A DNA stretch of 64,000 nucleotides from Streptomyces sp. CC228A. GTDB lineage: Bacteria > Actinomycetota > Actinomycetes > Streptomycetales > Streptomycetaceae. The position numbers and the translations under genes were made by a program. Positions within the stretch are counted from its first letter, which is position 1. Every line of letters begins with the position of its first letter. The stretch lies in assembly GCF_021390935.1 (NCBI RefSeq), contig NZ_JAJPUI010000001.1, positions 992,001-1,056,000 on the forward strand, in the 5' to 3' direction. Shown here piece by piece: positions 38,034 to 47,391 of this stretch. The notes under the pieces were generated by a model, which worked only from the letters and a program-made list of their open reading frames with translations, was not told where the DNA came from and did not search any database.

Positions 38034-38516
38034 ATGACCGATCCCACGACCGACCCCGCCCTGGAACTCGCCCGCAAGGTGCTCGACGGCCAGCCCTTCA
38101 GCCGGCTCCTCGGCGCCCGGGTCACCGCCTTCCGGGAGGGGGCGGCGACGCTGGAGCTCGACATCCGGGAGGAACTGCACCAGCAGAACGGCTTCGTCCA
38201 CGGCGGCGTCCTGTCGTACGCGGCGGACAACGCGATCACCTTCGCCGCCGGGACCGCCCTCGGGCCCGCCGTGCTGACGTCCGGGTTCTCGATCCAGTAC
38301 GTACGCCCCGCCACGGGGCGCACCCTCGCGGCCCGCGCCACCGTGGTCCACGCCGGACGCCGCCAGGCAGTGGTGCGCTGCGACCTGGTGACCCGGGACG
38401 AAGGCGGCGCCGAGACGCTGTGCGCCGTCGCCCAGGGCACGGTGCTGGCGGCCGCCCCGGCGCCCGCGCCCGCAACCGCCCCGGGGCACGGCGCCGGAGC
38501 CGCGCCCGGGAGCTGA
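38034..38516 (+). CDS. PaaI-family hotdog thioesterase
   Basis: A 160-residue protein from ATG 38034, 7 bp after the P450 stop. The hotdog core shows PFSRLLGARVTAFREGAATL, the active-site helix HQQNGFVHGGVLSYAADNAI (with HGG) and VLTSGFSIQYVRPATGRTLA. It likely hydrolyses acyl- or aryl-CoA thioesters. A Pro/Ala-rich tail of about 25 residues follows the domain. It probably forms an operon with the P450 gene. Confidence 0.85.
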   Translation: MTDPTTDPALELARKVLDGQPFSRLLGARVTAFREGAATLELDIREELHQQNGFVHGGVLSYAADNAITFAAGTALGPAVLTSGFSIQYVRPATGRTLAARATVVHAGRRQAVVRCDLVTRDEGGAETLCAVAQGTVLAAAPAPAPATAPGHGAGAAPGS

Positions 38517-38577
38517 GCAGGCGGCGCAGCCGGGAGCTGAGCAGCGGCGCAGCCGAGGACCACCGCGGGCGCACCGC

Positions 38578-39594
38578 TCATGCAGGCGGTGCGAGCCCGG
38601 CGATCTCCTCCAGCCGCACCGGCCGGTGCTCCCGGCGCGACCGCTCGCACGCCTCCGCGACCCGCAGCGCCTCCAGGGCCTCGCGCCCGTCGCACGGGTT
38701 GCCGCGCTCGCCGCGCACGATCCGTACGAAGGCGTCCAGCTCCGCCTGGTACGCGGAGGCGAACCGCTCCAGGAAGCCGGGCCAGGGGCGGGTGGCGGGG
38801 GGCGGGCCCTTGGGCTCGGTCGACGTGATCGGGGTGCGGTCGTCGAGGCCCACCCCGAGCTGGTCGCGTTCCCCGGCCAGCTCCATGCGCACGTCGTAGC
38901 CGGCGCCGTTGCAGCGGGTCGCCGTCGATGTGACGAGCGTGCCGTCGTCCAGGGTGAGCAGGGCGGCCGCGGTGTCCACGTCCCCGGCCTCCCGGAACAC
39001 CGGAGGCCCCGCGTCCGAGCCCACGGCGTAGACCTCCGTCACCTCGCGGCCCGTCACCCACCGCACCATGTCGAAGTCGTGCACCAGGCAGTCCCGGTAG
39101 AGCCCGCCGGAGACCGGCAGGTACGCGGCCGGCGGCGGCGCCGCGTCGGACGTCAGGGTCCGTACGGTGTGCAGCCGCCCCAGGCGTCCCGCCCGCACCG
39201 CCTCGCGGGCCGTGGCGTACCCGGCGTCGAACCGGCGCATGAAGCCGATCTGCAGCGGCGTACCGGCCTGCGCGACCGCGTGCAGGGCGCGCAGCGTGCT
39301 GTCCAGGTCGGGGGCGATCGGCTTCTCGCAGAAGGCGGGCAGGCCGGCGCGCGCCGCGCGGATGATCAGCTCGGCGTGCGCGGAGGTGGCGGAGGTGATG
39401 ACCACCGCGTCCACGCCCCAGGAGAACACCTCGTCGACGCTGGGCGCGGCCGTGGCGCCGATGGCCCGTGCGACCTCCGCGGCCCGTTCGTGGTCCACGT
39501 CGGTGACGAGCAGCCCGCCCACGTGCGCGTGCCCGGCCAGCACCTTCGCATGAAAGGTGCCGATACGCCCGGTTCCGATCAATCCGATACGCAT
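38578..39594 (-). CDS. iolG: Gfo/Idh/MocA oxidoreductase (inositol 2-dehydrogenase-like)
   Basis: A 338-residue NAD(P)-dependent dehydrogenase. The Rossmann motif is MRIGLIGTGRIGTFHAKVLA; the conserved catalytic Lys is in AFCEKPIAPDLDSTLRALHA; and DCLVHDFDMVRWVTGREVTE holds the active-site Asp/His pair typical of inositol and sugar dehydrogenases. ATG 39594. It is divergent from a GntR gene across a 112-bp gap with a palindromic operator. The myo-inositol assignment is likely but not proved; related enzymes oxidise other cyclitols or sugars. Confidence 0.8.
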   Translation of the reverse strand: MRIGLIGTGRIGTFHAKVLAGHAHVGGLLVTDVDHERAAEVARAIGATAAPSVDEVFSWGVDAVVITSATSAHAELIIRAARAGLPAFCEKPIAPDLDSTLRALHAVAQAGTPLQIGFMRRFDAGYATAREAVRAGRLGRLHTVRTLTSDAAPPPAAYLPVSGGLYRDCLVHDFDMVRWVTGREVTEVYAVGSDAGPPVFREAGDVDTAAALLTLDDGTLVTSTATRCNGAGYDVRMELAGERDQLGVGLDDRTPITSTEPKGPPPATRPWPGFLERFASAYQAELDAFVRIVRGERGNPCDGREALEALRVAEACERSRREHRPVRLEEIAGLAPPA

Positions 39595-39641
39595 GTCCCC
39601 AAGTGCTCACGCTCGGGATGCCGTGTCAAGCATCGCATCCG

Positions 39642-39660
39642 ACATTTGTCCGGACAATGT
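39642..39660. promoter_or_regulatory. Palindromic GntR-type operator between iolG and gntR genes
   Basis: ACATTTGTCCGGACAATGT, with a perfect 12-bp core TTGTCCGGACAA (39646-39657). It lies between the two divergent genes and so could control both. Confidence 0.7.
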
Positions 39661-39706
39661 GACTTCACGACTTCCCGTCATCATTTCCCGCGGTTACGCT
39701 CGCCCC

Positions 39707-40480
39707 GTGGCCAAGCAGACCCGAGACGCGACCGGACCCGCCGTCGAGCTGCCGCTCGGCGTGGACCGCACCAGCCCCGTGCCGCTCTACTACCAGCTCT
39801 CCCAGCAGTTGGAAGCGGCCATCGAGAACGGGACCCTCACTCCGGGCAGCCTCCTCGGCAACGAGATCGACCTCGCCCACCGCCTCGGCCTGTCCCGCCC
39901 CACCGTGCGCCAGGCCATCCAGGCCCTCGTCGACAAGGGCCTCCTCGTCCGGCGCCGAGGCGTCGGCACCCAGGTCGTCCACAGCCAGGTGAAACGCCCC
40001 CTCGAACTCAGCAGCCTCTACGACGACCTGGAGGCCGCCGGGCAGCGTCCCGCCACCCGGCTCCTGGCCCAGCGCACCGAACCCGCGAGCGCCGAGGTCG
40101 CCGCCGCCCTCGCCGTCCCGGAGGGTGCCGACGTCCTGTACGTGGAACGGCTCCGCAGTGCTCACGGCGAGCCCATGGCGCTGCTCCGCAACCACCTGCC
40201 CGCGGGGCTGCTCGGCCTCGACGGCGGGCGGCTGGAGGCCACCGGCCTCTACCGGCTGATGCGCGGTGCGGGCATCACCCTCCACAGCGCCCGCCAGGCC
40301 GTCGGCGCCCGCGCCGCCCTGGACGCGGAGGCCGAGCTGCTCGGCGAGCCCGCGGGCGCGCCCGTCCTGACGATGGAGCGCACCACGTACGACGACACCG
40401 GGCGCCCCGTCGAGTTCGGCTCCCACATCTACCGGGCCTCCCGCTACGCCTTCGAGTTCCGACTCCTCGTGCGCGGCTAG
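39707..40480 (+). CDS. GntR/HutC-family transcriptional regulator
   Basis: A 257-residue regulator read from GTG 39707 (VAKQTRDATGPAVELPLGVD). The winged helix is PVPLYYQLSQQLEAAIENGT, then LAHRLGLSRPTVRQAIQALV and RRRGVGTQVVHSQVKRPLEL. The C-terminal UTRA-type ligand domain spans about residues 95-250 (LYVERLRSAHGEPMALLRNH, RTTYDDTGRPVEFGSHIYRA). It is divergent from the inositol-dehydrogenase-like gene with a shared palindrome and probably represses it until the sugar or cyclitol ligand is present. Confidence 0.9.
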   Translation: MAKQTRDATGPAVELPLGVDRTSPVPLYYQLSQQLEAAIENGTLTPGSLLGNEIDLAHRLGLSRPTVRQAIQALVDKGLLVRRRGVGTQVVHSQVKRPLELSSLYDDLEAAGQRPATRLLAQRTEPASAEVAAALAVPEGADVLYVERLRSAHGEPMALLRNHLPAGLLGLDGGRLEATGLYRLMRGAGITLHSARQAVGARAALDAEAELLGEPAGAPVLTMERTTYDDTGRPVEFGSHIYRASRYAFEFRLLVRG

Positions 40481-40822
40481 GTCCTACCGCCTCCCCGCAG
40501 CCGCCTGCGCGGCGTGCCCCACGGCCGCAGGCCCGGCTCGCAGGACCGGGCCGAAGCCGACCCTCACCGTGGGCGACGAGACCGGGCGGGCCCGCCGCGT
40601 GCAGCGGGGCCGCCGCAGGGCCCGCCGGGCTCCGGCCGCACCGCGACCGGCCCGTGGAGGAGGGTGGCGGGCCCTTTCTGCCCCGCCCTTCCAGCGGGGC
40701 CGTGCTGCGCGACGGGTAAACGAACGGGGCGGCAGCGCAAGGCTCCTGCCGGCCTGTCTGGGTTCCTGCGCGGCTGCGGGTGTGACCGTTTCCTGTACGA
40801 CCCGTGGCCCGCCACCACGCGG

Positions 40823-40858
40823 GTGTGCCGTGCCCGGAGCGCTCGGGGCACGGCACAC
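40823..40858. terminator. Bidirectional terminator between gntR and the collagen-like gene
   Basis: GTGTGCCGTGCCC (40823-40835) pairs perfectly with 40846-40858 around a 10-base loop, 22 bp beyond the collagen-like gene's stop. The rest of the gap 40481-40879 shows further GC-rich hairpins but no gene. Confidence 0.75.
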
Positions 40859-40879
40859 CTCGGCGGGGTTCCGGTGGCG

Positions 40880-41800
40880 TCAGGTGCGCTGACCGGACTT
40901 CGCCAGGCCCTTGTCGGCGGCCATGGGGCCGGCGCCCGGCACCGGCACGCTGCGGGCGGCGACCTCCTCACCCGGCTGCGGGCTCGCGGGAGTCCACACG
41001 ACGGGGTCCGAGCAGTCCAGCAGGTCCGGTTCGCCCCGGTCGACCTCGCAACTCGTCTCGTAGACCTCGCCCTCGGTGGTGACCACCTCGACGATGACCT
41101 CGTTCATGGTCTCCGCGATGGAGATGCCGCAGGGGTTCTCCGGGTAGCCCACGGCGCCGTCGGTGAGGTCGTACCAGGTGTACGCGGGCTCGTTCGGGTT
41201 CGGCGCGTTGAAGTCGTAGACACCGGCGTACGCGGTCCCGTCCGGGGTCAGGACGGCCTTGTACTTGACCTCCTGCTCGTCCCAGGACGTGGCGACGGAC
41301 ACGCACGGCCCGACGGGGCCCGTGGCACCCGTCGCACCTGTGGCGCCGGTCGGGCCGGTCGGTCCCGTGGCGCCGGTGGCGCCCGTCGGGCCCGTGGGGC
41401 CGGTGGCGCCGCCGCCCGGGCCGGCAGGACCGGTCGGGCCCGTGGCGCCGGTGGCGCCCGTGGGACCGGTCGGACCCGTGGGCCCGGTGGGGCCGGTCGG
41501 CCCGGTGGCCCCCTTGCACTTGTCCTTGTCGTGGCCGTGGTCACCGCCCGCGGCCGGGGAACCGGCCAGCGGCCCGTACAGGTCCTCGTCGGGGCCGCCG
41601 TTCTCGTGGGGCCGGCACTTGTCGCCGGTCGCCGGTACCGCGGCCGCCTGCGACGGGGACACGCCCGTCTGCGTCGCCAGTGCGGTGCCGCTGAAGCCCA
41701 GCAGGACGAGTGCCACCGAAGCCATGGCCCCGCCGGCCAGCCACGTGCCCCTGGAGGGGAGGGGGCCGAGGGGGGAGGGGGTCCTGTTCTCAGGACTCAT
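40880..41800 (-). CDS. Secreted collagen-like protein (Gly-X-Thr repeats)
   Basis: A 306-residue protein from ATG 41800 with GAGGAG upstream. Residues 1-45 are a basic region plus hydrophobic helix ([20 protein letters not shown], then ALATQ), a likely signal peptide or signal anchor. After [20 protein letters not shown] comes about 27 Gly-X-Y triplets, mostly [14 protein letters not shown] with one GPGGG break, then a non-repeat C-terminal domain of about 120 residues with five or six Cys ([20 protein letters not shown] ... NPCGISIAE ... SCEVDRG ... LDCSDPVVW). This fits bacterial collagen-like surface or spore proteins. Likely trimeric; its role is unknown. Confidence 0.85.
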   Translation of the reverse strand: MSPENRTPSPLGPLPSRGTWLAGGAMASVALVLLGFSGTALATQTGVSPSQAAAVPATGDKCRPHENGGPDEDLYGPLAGSPAAGGDHGHDKDKCKGATGPTGPTGPTGPTGPTGATGATGPTGPAGPGGGATGPTGPTGATGATGPTGPTGATGATGATGPVGPCVSVATSWDEQEVKYKAVLTPDGTAYAGVYDFNAPNPNEPAYTWYDLTDGAVGYPENPCGISIAETMNEVIVEVVTTEGEVYETSCEVDRGEPDLLDCSDPVVWTPASPQPGEEVAARSVPVPGAGPMAADKGLAKSGQRT

Positions 41801-41869
41801 GGGATGTGCTCCTCGTGGAAGCGAATGGAGTGGGTGCGGAGGCTTCAGGCCTCCATACGCATGAATGTG

Positions 41870-41907
41870 ATCGAACGTGCACACACACGACGGACAAATC
41901 GTTCGAT
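41870..41907 (-). promoter_or_regulatory. Inverted repeat upstream of the collagen-like gene
   Basis: ATCGAACG (41870-41877) and CGTTCGAT (41900-41907) form an 8-bp inverted repeat with a 22-bp spacer, in an unusually AT-rich patch about 70 bp upstream of the start. A small GGAGGC/GCCTCC hairpin (41838-41854) lies in the leader. Confidence 0.4.
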
Positions 41908-42100
41908 TCGTCAGATCGGATGACCGGAAGTGCGTCAGGGGGAGCAGCCTCCGGGAGCGGCCGCTCCGGGAGCGGGCCTCGCCTGCTTCGTCTCGGCTGT
42001 TCGGAGGATTCCGGCCGCAGCGGAGGGCGTCCGAGGGCCTGTCCGGAGCGGCGCTGGCATCGTGAGGGGCCTGGAACCCCGCTTCCGGAAGGGCACCGTC

Positions 42101-43564
42101 ATGCAGGCACCCCCCACCCCGAGCCTCGCGTTCCCGCCCCGGCAGCCGGCCGCACCCGAAGAGGCGGAACCGGCGGCGCCGCGCGGCAGCGGCCCCGGCA
42201 TCACCTGGTGGATGTGGTCCCTGGCGGGGGCCCTCTTCCTCGCGTACACGACGCTGTCGCTCCGGCTCCACCAGCGGATGCTGACGAACGCCTTCGACCT
42301 GGCCATCTTCGAACAGGTCGTGCAGTCCTACGCCGCCGGACACCTGCCGGTCTCCGAGGTGAAGGGACCGGACTTCCCCGTACTGGGGGACCACTTCCAT
42401 CCCGTCCTGGCCCTGATCGCGCCCCTCTACCGGCTCTGGCCCTCACCCGTGGTGCTGCTCGTCGTCCAGGCCGCCCTGATCGCCGGGAGCGTCCTCCCCC
42501 TGACGCTGTGGGCCCGCCGGGCCCTCGGCACGGGCCCGGCCGCCGTCATCGGCGGCTGCTACGGCCTGTCCTGGGGGATCGCGAGCGGTGTCGCCGCCGA
42601 CTTCCACGAGGTCGCCTTCGCGGTCCCCCTCCTCGCGTGCTCCCTGAGCGCCCTCGGCAGCGACCGGCTGACGGCCGCGGCGTGCTGGGCCCTGCCCCTG
42701 GTGCTGGTGAAGGAGGACCTCGGGCTCACGGTGGCCGTGATCGGCCTCCTGATCGCGGCCCGCGGCCGGCGCCGCCTCGGGTACGCCACAGCCGCGGCCG
42801 GCCTGGCCGGCACGGCCCTCGCCATGCTGGTCATCCTCCCGGCCTTCCACCCCGCGGGGTCGTACGCCTACACGCACTGGGTGGCGGGCAGCGGTGCCGG
42901 CGGGGCGGCGGACCTGCTGCACAAGGTCACGATCGGCATGATCACCCCGGAGGCCAAGGCCACCACCCTGCTCCTCGTGCTGGCGCCGACCCTGTTCCTG
43001 GCCCTGCGGTCGCCGCTGCTGTGGGTGGCGCTGCCGACCCTCCTGTGGCGCTTCGCCTCCGACCTGTCCACCCACTGGGGCACCGGCTACCACTACTCGC
43101 TGGTGCTGATGCCGGTCGTCTTCGCCGCCTTCGTCGACGCCCTGGCCCGGCGCCGCCCCGACCGCGGCAGCCTCCGCCGCCACCTCGCCGGCTGCGCCGC
43201 GGTCACCCTCCTGCTGCTGCCGAGCTACCCGCTCTGGTGGCTCGTGCAGCCGGAGACCTGGCGGCACGACCCGCGCGTCGCCACGGCGCACCGCCTGATG
43301 GACCGGATCCCCGACGGGGTCACGGTGCAGGCGTCCAACCAGCTCGTGCCGCAGCTCGCGGACCGGACCAGCGTCAGTCTGTACGGCTGGGCGGACAGCC
43401 GCCCCGACCCCGAGTGGATCATGGTGGACACGCGGGTACCGCAGCACCGCCGCTGGCCCCAGGACTTCTTCGCGGAGCGGAAATCACTGCAGCAGGCCCG
43501 GCAGCAGGGCTACCGCACCGTCGCCGAGCAGGACGGCTTCGTCCTGCTCAGCCGCTCCCGCTGA
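42101..43564 (+). CDS. DUF2079-type polytopic membrane protein
   Basis: A 487-residue protein read from ATG 42101 ([20 protein letters not shown]) with GGAAGGG upstream. It has about nine or ten membrane helices after residue 40. Conserved-looking blocks include [60 protein letters not shown] and [20 protein letters not shown], which match the DUF2079 family, related to GT-C mannosyltransferase-like proteins. The acidic loop residues (D, E, H) could bind a polyprenyl-phosphate sugar and metal. Substrate unknown. Divergent from the collagen-like gene, which a surface glycosyltransferase might modify; this link is speculative. Confidence 0.8.
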   Translation: MQAPPTPSLAFPPRQPAAPEEAEPAAPRGSGPGITWWMWSLAGALFLAYTTLSLRLHQRMLTNAFDLAIFEQVVQSYAAGHLPVSEVKGPDFPVLGDHFHPVLALIAPLYRLWPSPVVLLVVQAALIAGSVLPLTLWARRALGTGPAAVIGGCYGLSWGIASGVAADFHEVAFAVPLLACSLSALGSDRLTAAACWALPLVLVKEDLGLTVAVIGLLIAARGRRRLGYATAAAGLAGTALAMLVILPAFHPAGSYAYTHWVAGSGAGGAADLLHKVTIGMITPEAKATTLLLVLAPTLFLALRSPLLWVALPTLLWRFASDLSTHWGTGYHYSLVLMPVVFAAFVDALARRRPDRGSLRRHLAGCAAVTLLLLPSYPLWWLVQPETWRHDPRVATAHRLMDRIPDGVTVQASNQLVPQLADRTSVSLYGWADSRPDPEWIMVDTRVPQHRRWPQDFFAERKSLQQARQQGYRTVAEQDGFVLLSRSR

Positions 43565-44586
43565 CCACGCGCCCCGCCTCGCCTGCGCCCCGGCTCCCCT
43601 CCACCCAGCCTCCCTCCGCCCCGCCTGTCCCTGCGCCCCGCCTCTCCCGGCCGTCCGTCCCGCACGGGCGGCCCTTCCTCGGGGTACGCGGGGGGCGGGG
43701 GAGCGGCCGCCGCCGCGGGACGACCGCCTTGCTCACGGGGCGGTACGGCGGGGGCCGGGGCGCCGGCTCCGTACGGATCCGGACGCCGTACGGGTCCGCA
43801 GGCCGTATGGAGCCGGGCGCGGTACGGTCCGGGTGTTGCCGCGCCGTCGACGGACTTGAACAGCGCCATGCCGTAAGGCTGTTCCGTGTCGGCCGGATTG
43901 TCGGCGGGAAAGGAGCACCGGGGTCCTTGCGCGTCCCTTTCCCGCAAGCCGCCCCTATTCCGGATGTGGTGGCGATCCCGGTGGCACGGACTTTGCCGGT
44001 GGCGGCCCCTGCGTAAATCCGTTGAGGGTGCGAACTGCGCGGCGGACGGATTCCCCGATCCCCGTCCGGCCCGTTTCCCCGCACGCGCCGGCCCGCTCGC
44101 AGAGATCATCTCGCTGGGAAAGGCCCAGGGTTCCCCGGAGGCAGTGGCCGAAGCGGGGGGAATATCCCGGAGTGACTGTTTGCCTTCCAATCGTGATCCT
44201 CAATTTCCGCTCAAACGGGATGGCAATTCCCGCGCCCCGCGCCTAGCGTCCTCGGCGACCCGAACGGGGCAGAGGCGAGAGCGGCAGATGGGCGGAGCGT
44301 CAGTGGCGAAGAGCGCGGTGGTTGCCGCGGCGACTGACGGCCCGTCGGCGCCACCGGGCGGGCATGGAGGCTGTCGGCCCGCGTCCCGCAGGACATCGGG
44401 CTGATCGCAGCCGCGGCGAGGTGGAGGTCCGGAGATCCGGGCCGGGGCGGGCCATCTCGCGGCGCGCGGTCGGCGCCCCGGAAGCCGACCGGTCCGGGCG
44501 CGCCACCGCACGACGGCGGAGCACCCCCTTTCTCTCCGGACCTCTGTCACCGACCCCTCTGCATCCACGACTTGAGAGATTCCCGC
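43565..44586. other. One-kilobase gap without a supported gene
   Basis: The region 43860-44260 has visibly lower GC than its surroundings. No open frame shows coding character plus a ribosome site; a 38-codon frame from ATG 44288 is too weak to call. The part from about 44245 to 44586 may be a long 5' leader of the binding-protein gene. Confidence 0.5.
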
Positions 44587-45483
44587 ATGAAGCTGCCCAA
44601 GGCCTCAGCCGCCGCCTCCGCCGTCGTCCTCGCGCTGACCCTCACCGCGTGCGGCGAGGAGAGGGCCGACGACGCACGGTCGATCGCCCCGGAGACGCCC
44701 CGATACGAGGTCGCGCAGGATGTCGAGCTGGACTCCCCGACGCTCGCCAAGGCCAAAGAGCGCGGCCGGCTGATCATCGGCTCGAAGGCCGACCAGCCGT
44801 ACCTCAGCTACGAGGACCCGGCCACCAAGCAGCGTTCCGGCTTCGACATCGAGATCGCCCGGATGATCGCCGCGGACCTCGGCTTCGGCGAGGACCGGAT
44901 CGAGTGGAAGACGGTCCAGACCGGCGTCCGCGAGGAGGCCATCGTCCAAGGACAGGTCGACTACTACGTCGGCACGTACACCATCAACGACCAGCGCAAG
45001 GAGCTCGTCGGCTTCGCCGGGCCGTACTACAGAGCCGGTGCGGACCTCCTCGTCCGGAAGGACGAGGAGAGCATCACAGGCCCCACCGCGCTGGACGGCA
45101 GGAAGGTCTGCTCCATCGTCGGGTCCACCGCGCTGCAGGAGATCAAGAAGCCCAAGTACGGTGCGCAGACCACGGAGCTGTCCAAGTACTCCGACTGCGT
45201 GCAGCAGCTCCTGGACGGCCACGTCGACGCCGTCACGACGGACGACGCGATCCTCAAGAGCTACGCGGCTTCCGACCCCGACAAGCTCAAGGTGATCGGC
45301 AGGGCCTTCACCTACGAGCCGTACGGCATCGGCATGGCCAAGGACGACAGGCCGCTCCGCGAGTTCGTCAACGACTCGCTGGAGCGGCGCTGGAAGGACG
45401 GCACCTACCGCAGGATCTACGACGCCACGCTCGGCCTGTCGGGCTCTCCCTACGACGAGCCGCCGGCCGTCGAGCGCTACTGA
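44587..45483 (+). CDS. Amino-acid ABC transporter substrate-binding lipoprotein (glutamate type)
   Basis: A 298-residue lipoprotein. ATG 44587 starts MKLPKASAAASAVVLALTLT followed by ACGEE, a lipobox (LTAC) with Cys about residue 22. The mature part is a family-3 solute-binding fold: GRLIIGSKADQPYLSYEDPA, SGFDIEIARMIAADLGFGED, VDYYVGTYTINDQRKELVGF, CSIVGSTALQEIKKPKYGAQ and VDAVTTDDAILKSYA. It probably binds glutamate or a related amino acid. No permease or ATPase gene is adjacent, so it either works with a distant system or signals, for example to a kinase. Confidence 0.9.
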   Translation: MKLPKASAAASAVVLALTLTACGEERADDARSIAPETPRYEVAQDVELDSPTLAKAKERGRLIIGSKADQPYLSYEDPATKQRSGFDIEIARMIAADLGFGEDRIEWKTVQTGVREEAIVQGQVDYYVGTYTINDQRKELVGFAGPYYRAGADLLVRKDEESITGPTALDGRKVCSIVGSTALQEIKKPKYGAQTTELSKYSDCVQQLLDGHVDAVTTDDAILKSYAASDPDKLKVIGRAFTYEPYGIGMAKDDRPLREFVNDSLERRWKDGTYRRIYDATLGLSGSPYDEPPAVERY

Positions 45484-45491
45484 GCCGGACC

Positions 45492-45528
45492 GCGAGGCCG
45501 CCCCGCGCCGGCCTCGGCGCGGCCTCGC
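45492..45528 (+). terminator. Hairpin after the binding-protein gene
   Basis: GCGAGGCCG pairs with CGGCCTCGC across a 19-base GC-rich loop, 8 bp after the stop. The rest of the gap to 45911 has a duplicated GCTCGGGGCGGGTGCGGGG sequence (near 45528 and 45628) and no gene. Confidence 0.5.
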
Positions 45529-45911
45529 TCGGGGCGGGTGCGGGGCGTGGTCCCCGGCCCTGCGGCGGCGCGGTCCCGCTCCCGTCCGGACACCGGCCAC
45601 GTCCACCGCGCACCGGCCGCGCTCGGGGCGGGTGCGGGGCGGTACCGCTCGCAGCGGTGCGGTGGCCTGCGGCCTCCGGTCCCGTGGCGCCGCGGCCCGG
45701 TCTCCCCGCCCCGGTGCCGCTCTCGTCCGTCCGGCCCGCGCCGCCCGGCGGGACGCGTGGGCCGGGCCCCAGGCGCGGGCAGTGCGGAGAACCCGTCCGC
45801 ACCGGGATCGGCCGCCCGACACACGCGGCAGGTCTGCCGCAGCGTGCTTGTAGCGGCCCGGCCGACTGGATAGCGTCCCACGCGACGGTCTGCGCCATCG
45901 GAACGGTTGGG

Positions 45912-47036
45912 ATGGGCCCGGTGAAACCAACAGTCTGCCTGAACATGATCGTCAAGAACGAGGCGCCCGTGATCCGCCGCTGCCTCGCCTCCGTACGGCC
46001 CCTGGTCGACACGTGGACCATCGTCGACACCGGGTCCACCGACGGCACACAGGACGTCATCCGGGAAGCCCTCGCCGATCTGCCGGGCACCCTGTACGAG
46101 CGGCCCTGGAAGGGCTACGACGGGAGCCGCACCGAGGCGATCGAGCTGGCCCGCGACCGCGCCGACTACCTCTTCTTCATCGACGCGGACGACGTCCTGG
46201 AGACCGAACCGGACTTCACCGCGCCCGACCTCTCCCACGACGCCTACCGGGTCACGCTGCACGACACGGGCATCGTCCACTGGCGGCCCGCCCTCGTGTC
46301 GACGCGGCTGCCCTGGCGCTACGTCGGGGTCCTGCACGAGTACATCGACTGCGGAGGCCCGTACACCCTGGGCACCCTCGAAGGGGCCCACATCCGCTCC
46401 GTCGGCGGCGGTGCGCGGCTGCGGGGCGAGGGGCTGCGGCAGAAGTACCTCCGCGACGCCGCGATCCTGGAGGAGGGCCTCGCCCGGGAGCCCGGCAACG
46501 CCCGCTACGTCTTCTACCTGGCCCAGAGCTGGCGGGACGCGGGCGAGCCGGAGAAGTCGCTCGCCGCGTACGACCGCCGGGCGGCCATGGGCGGCTGGGA
46601 GGAGGAGGTCTTCTGCTCCCGCCTCTACGCCGCACGCCTCGCCGCCGCCCTGGAACGGCCCGAGGCCGAGGTCGTGGACCGCTACCTCCGCGCCCACGAG
46701 AGCCGCCCCGCCCGCGCCGAGGCCCTCGGCGACCTCGCCCGCCACTGCCGCCTCAACGGGCCCCGCTGGCCGCTGGCCCACCTCGTCGCCCGGCAGGCGG
46801 CCCGCACGCCGTTTCCGGCGGACATCCTCTTCGTCGAGCACGAGTGGTACGCGTGGCGGGCCCTCGACGAGCTCGCCGTGGCGGCCTACTGGGTGGGGGA
46901 GTACGACGAGGCGCGGGAGTGCTGCGAGCGCCTCCTCGACGGCGACGCCCTGCCCGCGGACCACCGCGACCGCGTGCGGCGCAACCTGGAGTTCGCCTGG
47001 CGGGGAGCGGGAGCGCCGGGACTCGTCGACGCGTGA
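45912..47036 (+). CDS. Glycosyltransferase family 2 protein with TPR-like C-terminal region
   Basis: A 374-residue protein from ATG 45912; a GTG at 45921 (VKPTVCLNMIVKNEAPVIRR) is an equally good start. The GT2 core shows VCLNMIVKNEAPVIRRCLAS, VDTWTIVDTGSTDGTQDVIR and ADYLFFIDADDVLETEPDFT (DAD-type metal site). The C-terminal half (about residues 190-370) is helical with repeated GEPEKSLAAYDRRAAMGG- and GEYDEARECCERLL-type units, TPR-like. Such proteins resemble the SunS/tetratricopeptide-GT group. Acceptor unknown; an unlinked cytoplasmic protein or cell-surface target is possible. Confidence 0.85.
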   Translation: MGPVKPTVCLNMIVKNEAPVIRRCLASVRPLVDTWTIVDTGSTDGTQDVIREALADLPGTLYERPWKGYDGSRTEAIELARDRADYLFFIDADDVLETEPDFTAPDLSHDAYRVTLHDTGIVHWRPALVSTRLPWRYVGVLHEYIDCGGPYTLGTLEGAHIRSVGGGARLRGEGLRQKYLRDAAILEEGLAREPGNARYVFYLAQSWRDAGEPEKSLAAYDRRAAMGGWEEEVFCSRLYAARLAAALERPEAEVVDRYLRAHESRPARAEALGDLARHCRLNGPRWPLAHLVARQAARTPFPADILFVEHEWYAWRALDELAVAAYWVGEYDEARECCERLLDGDALPADHRDRVRRNLEFAWRGAGAPGLVDA

Positions 47037-47391
47037 CCGCCGACGCCCCGACGCCCCTGCACGCCACCCGCCGCCTCTCCCCGCCGCTCGTCGCTCGTCG
47101 CTCGTCGCTCGCCGGGCAGCCCGGCAGCCCGGCCGCCCGCCCGTCGCCCCTCCCCGCCGCCCGCCGCCCGCCTGGCCGATCTCCTCCCTTCCGACCGCCG
47201 GTCGGCGCTCCTCCTCCACGCCCGCCGGTCCGGCGTACTTCCCCGCCGCCCGCCGGGCCGGGCGGCGGCCGGCGCCCCCGTCTCCGGGCGCCGATCCGCC
47301 ATGACCGATACTTGACCCGGCCGGGAGCGGACAAAAGCCCCTTCCCGGCCTCGGTACGGCAGCAGGACGGACAAGCGGGAGGCGGGCCATC
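47037..47391. other. Gene-free gap before the sugar ABC operon
   Basis: About 355 bp of GC-rich sequence with short CGCTCGTCGCTCGTCG repeats near 47085-47115. No gene is supported; the sugar-operon promoter must lie near the lower-GC part around 47300-47375, but no clear boxes were found. Confidence 0.45.

Noticed and set aside
41330..41520. Regular short repeats that could suggest a CRISPR array
   Set aside because: They are 9-bp Gly-X-Thr codon repeats of the collagen-like gene, without spacers.
44288..44404. 38-codon frame starting ATG 44288
   Set aside because: Weak ribosome site, no distinctive composition; kept only as part of the unexplained gap.
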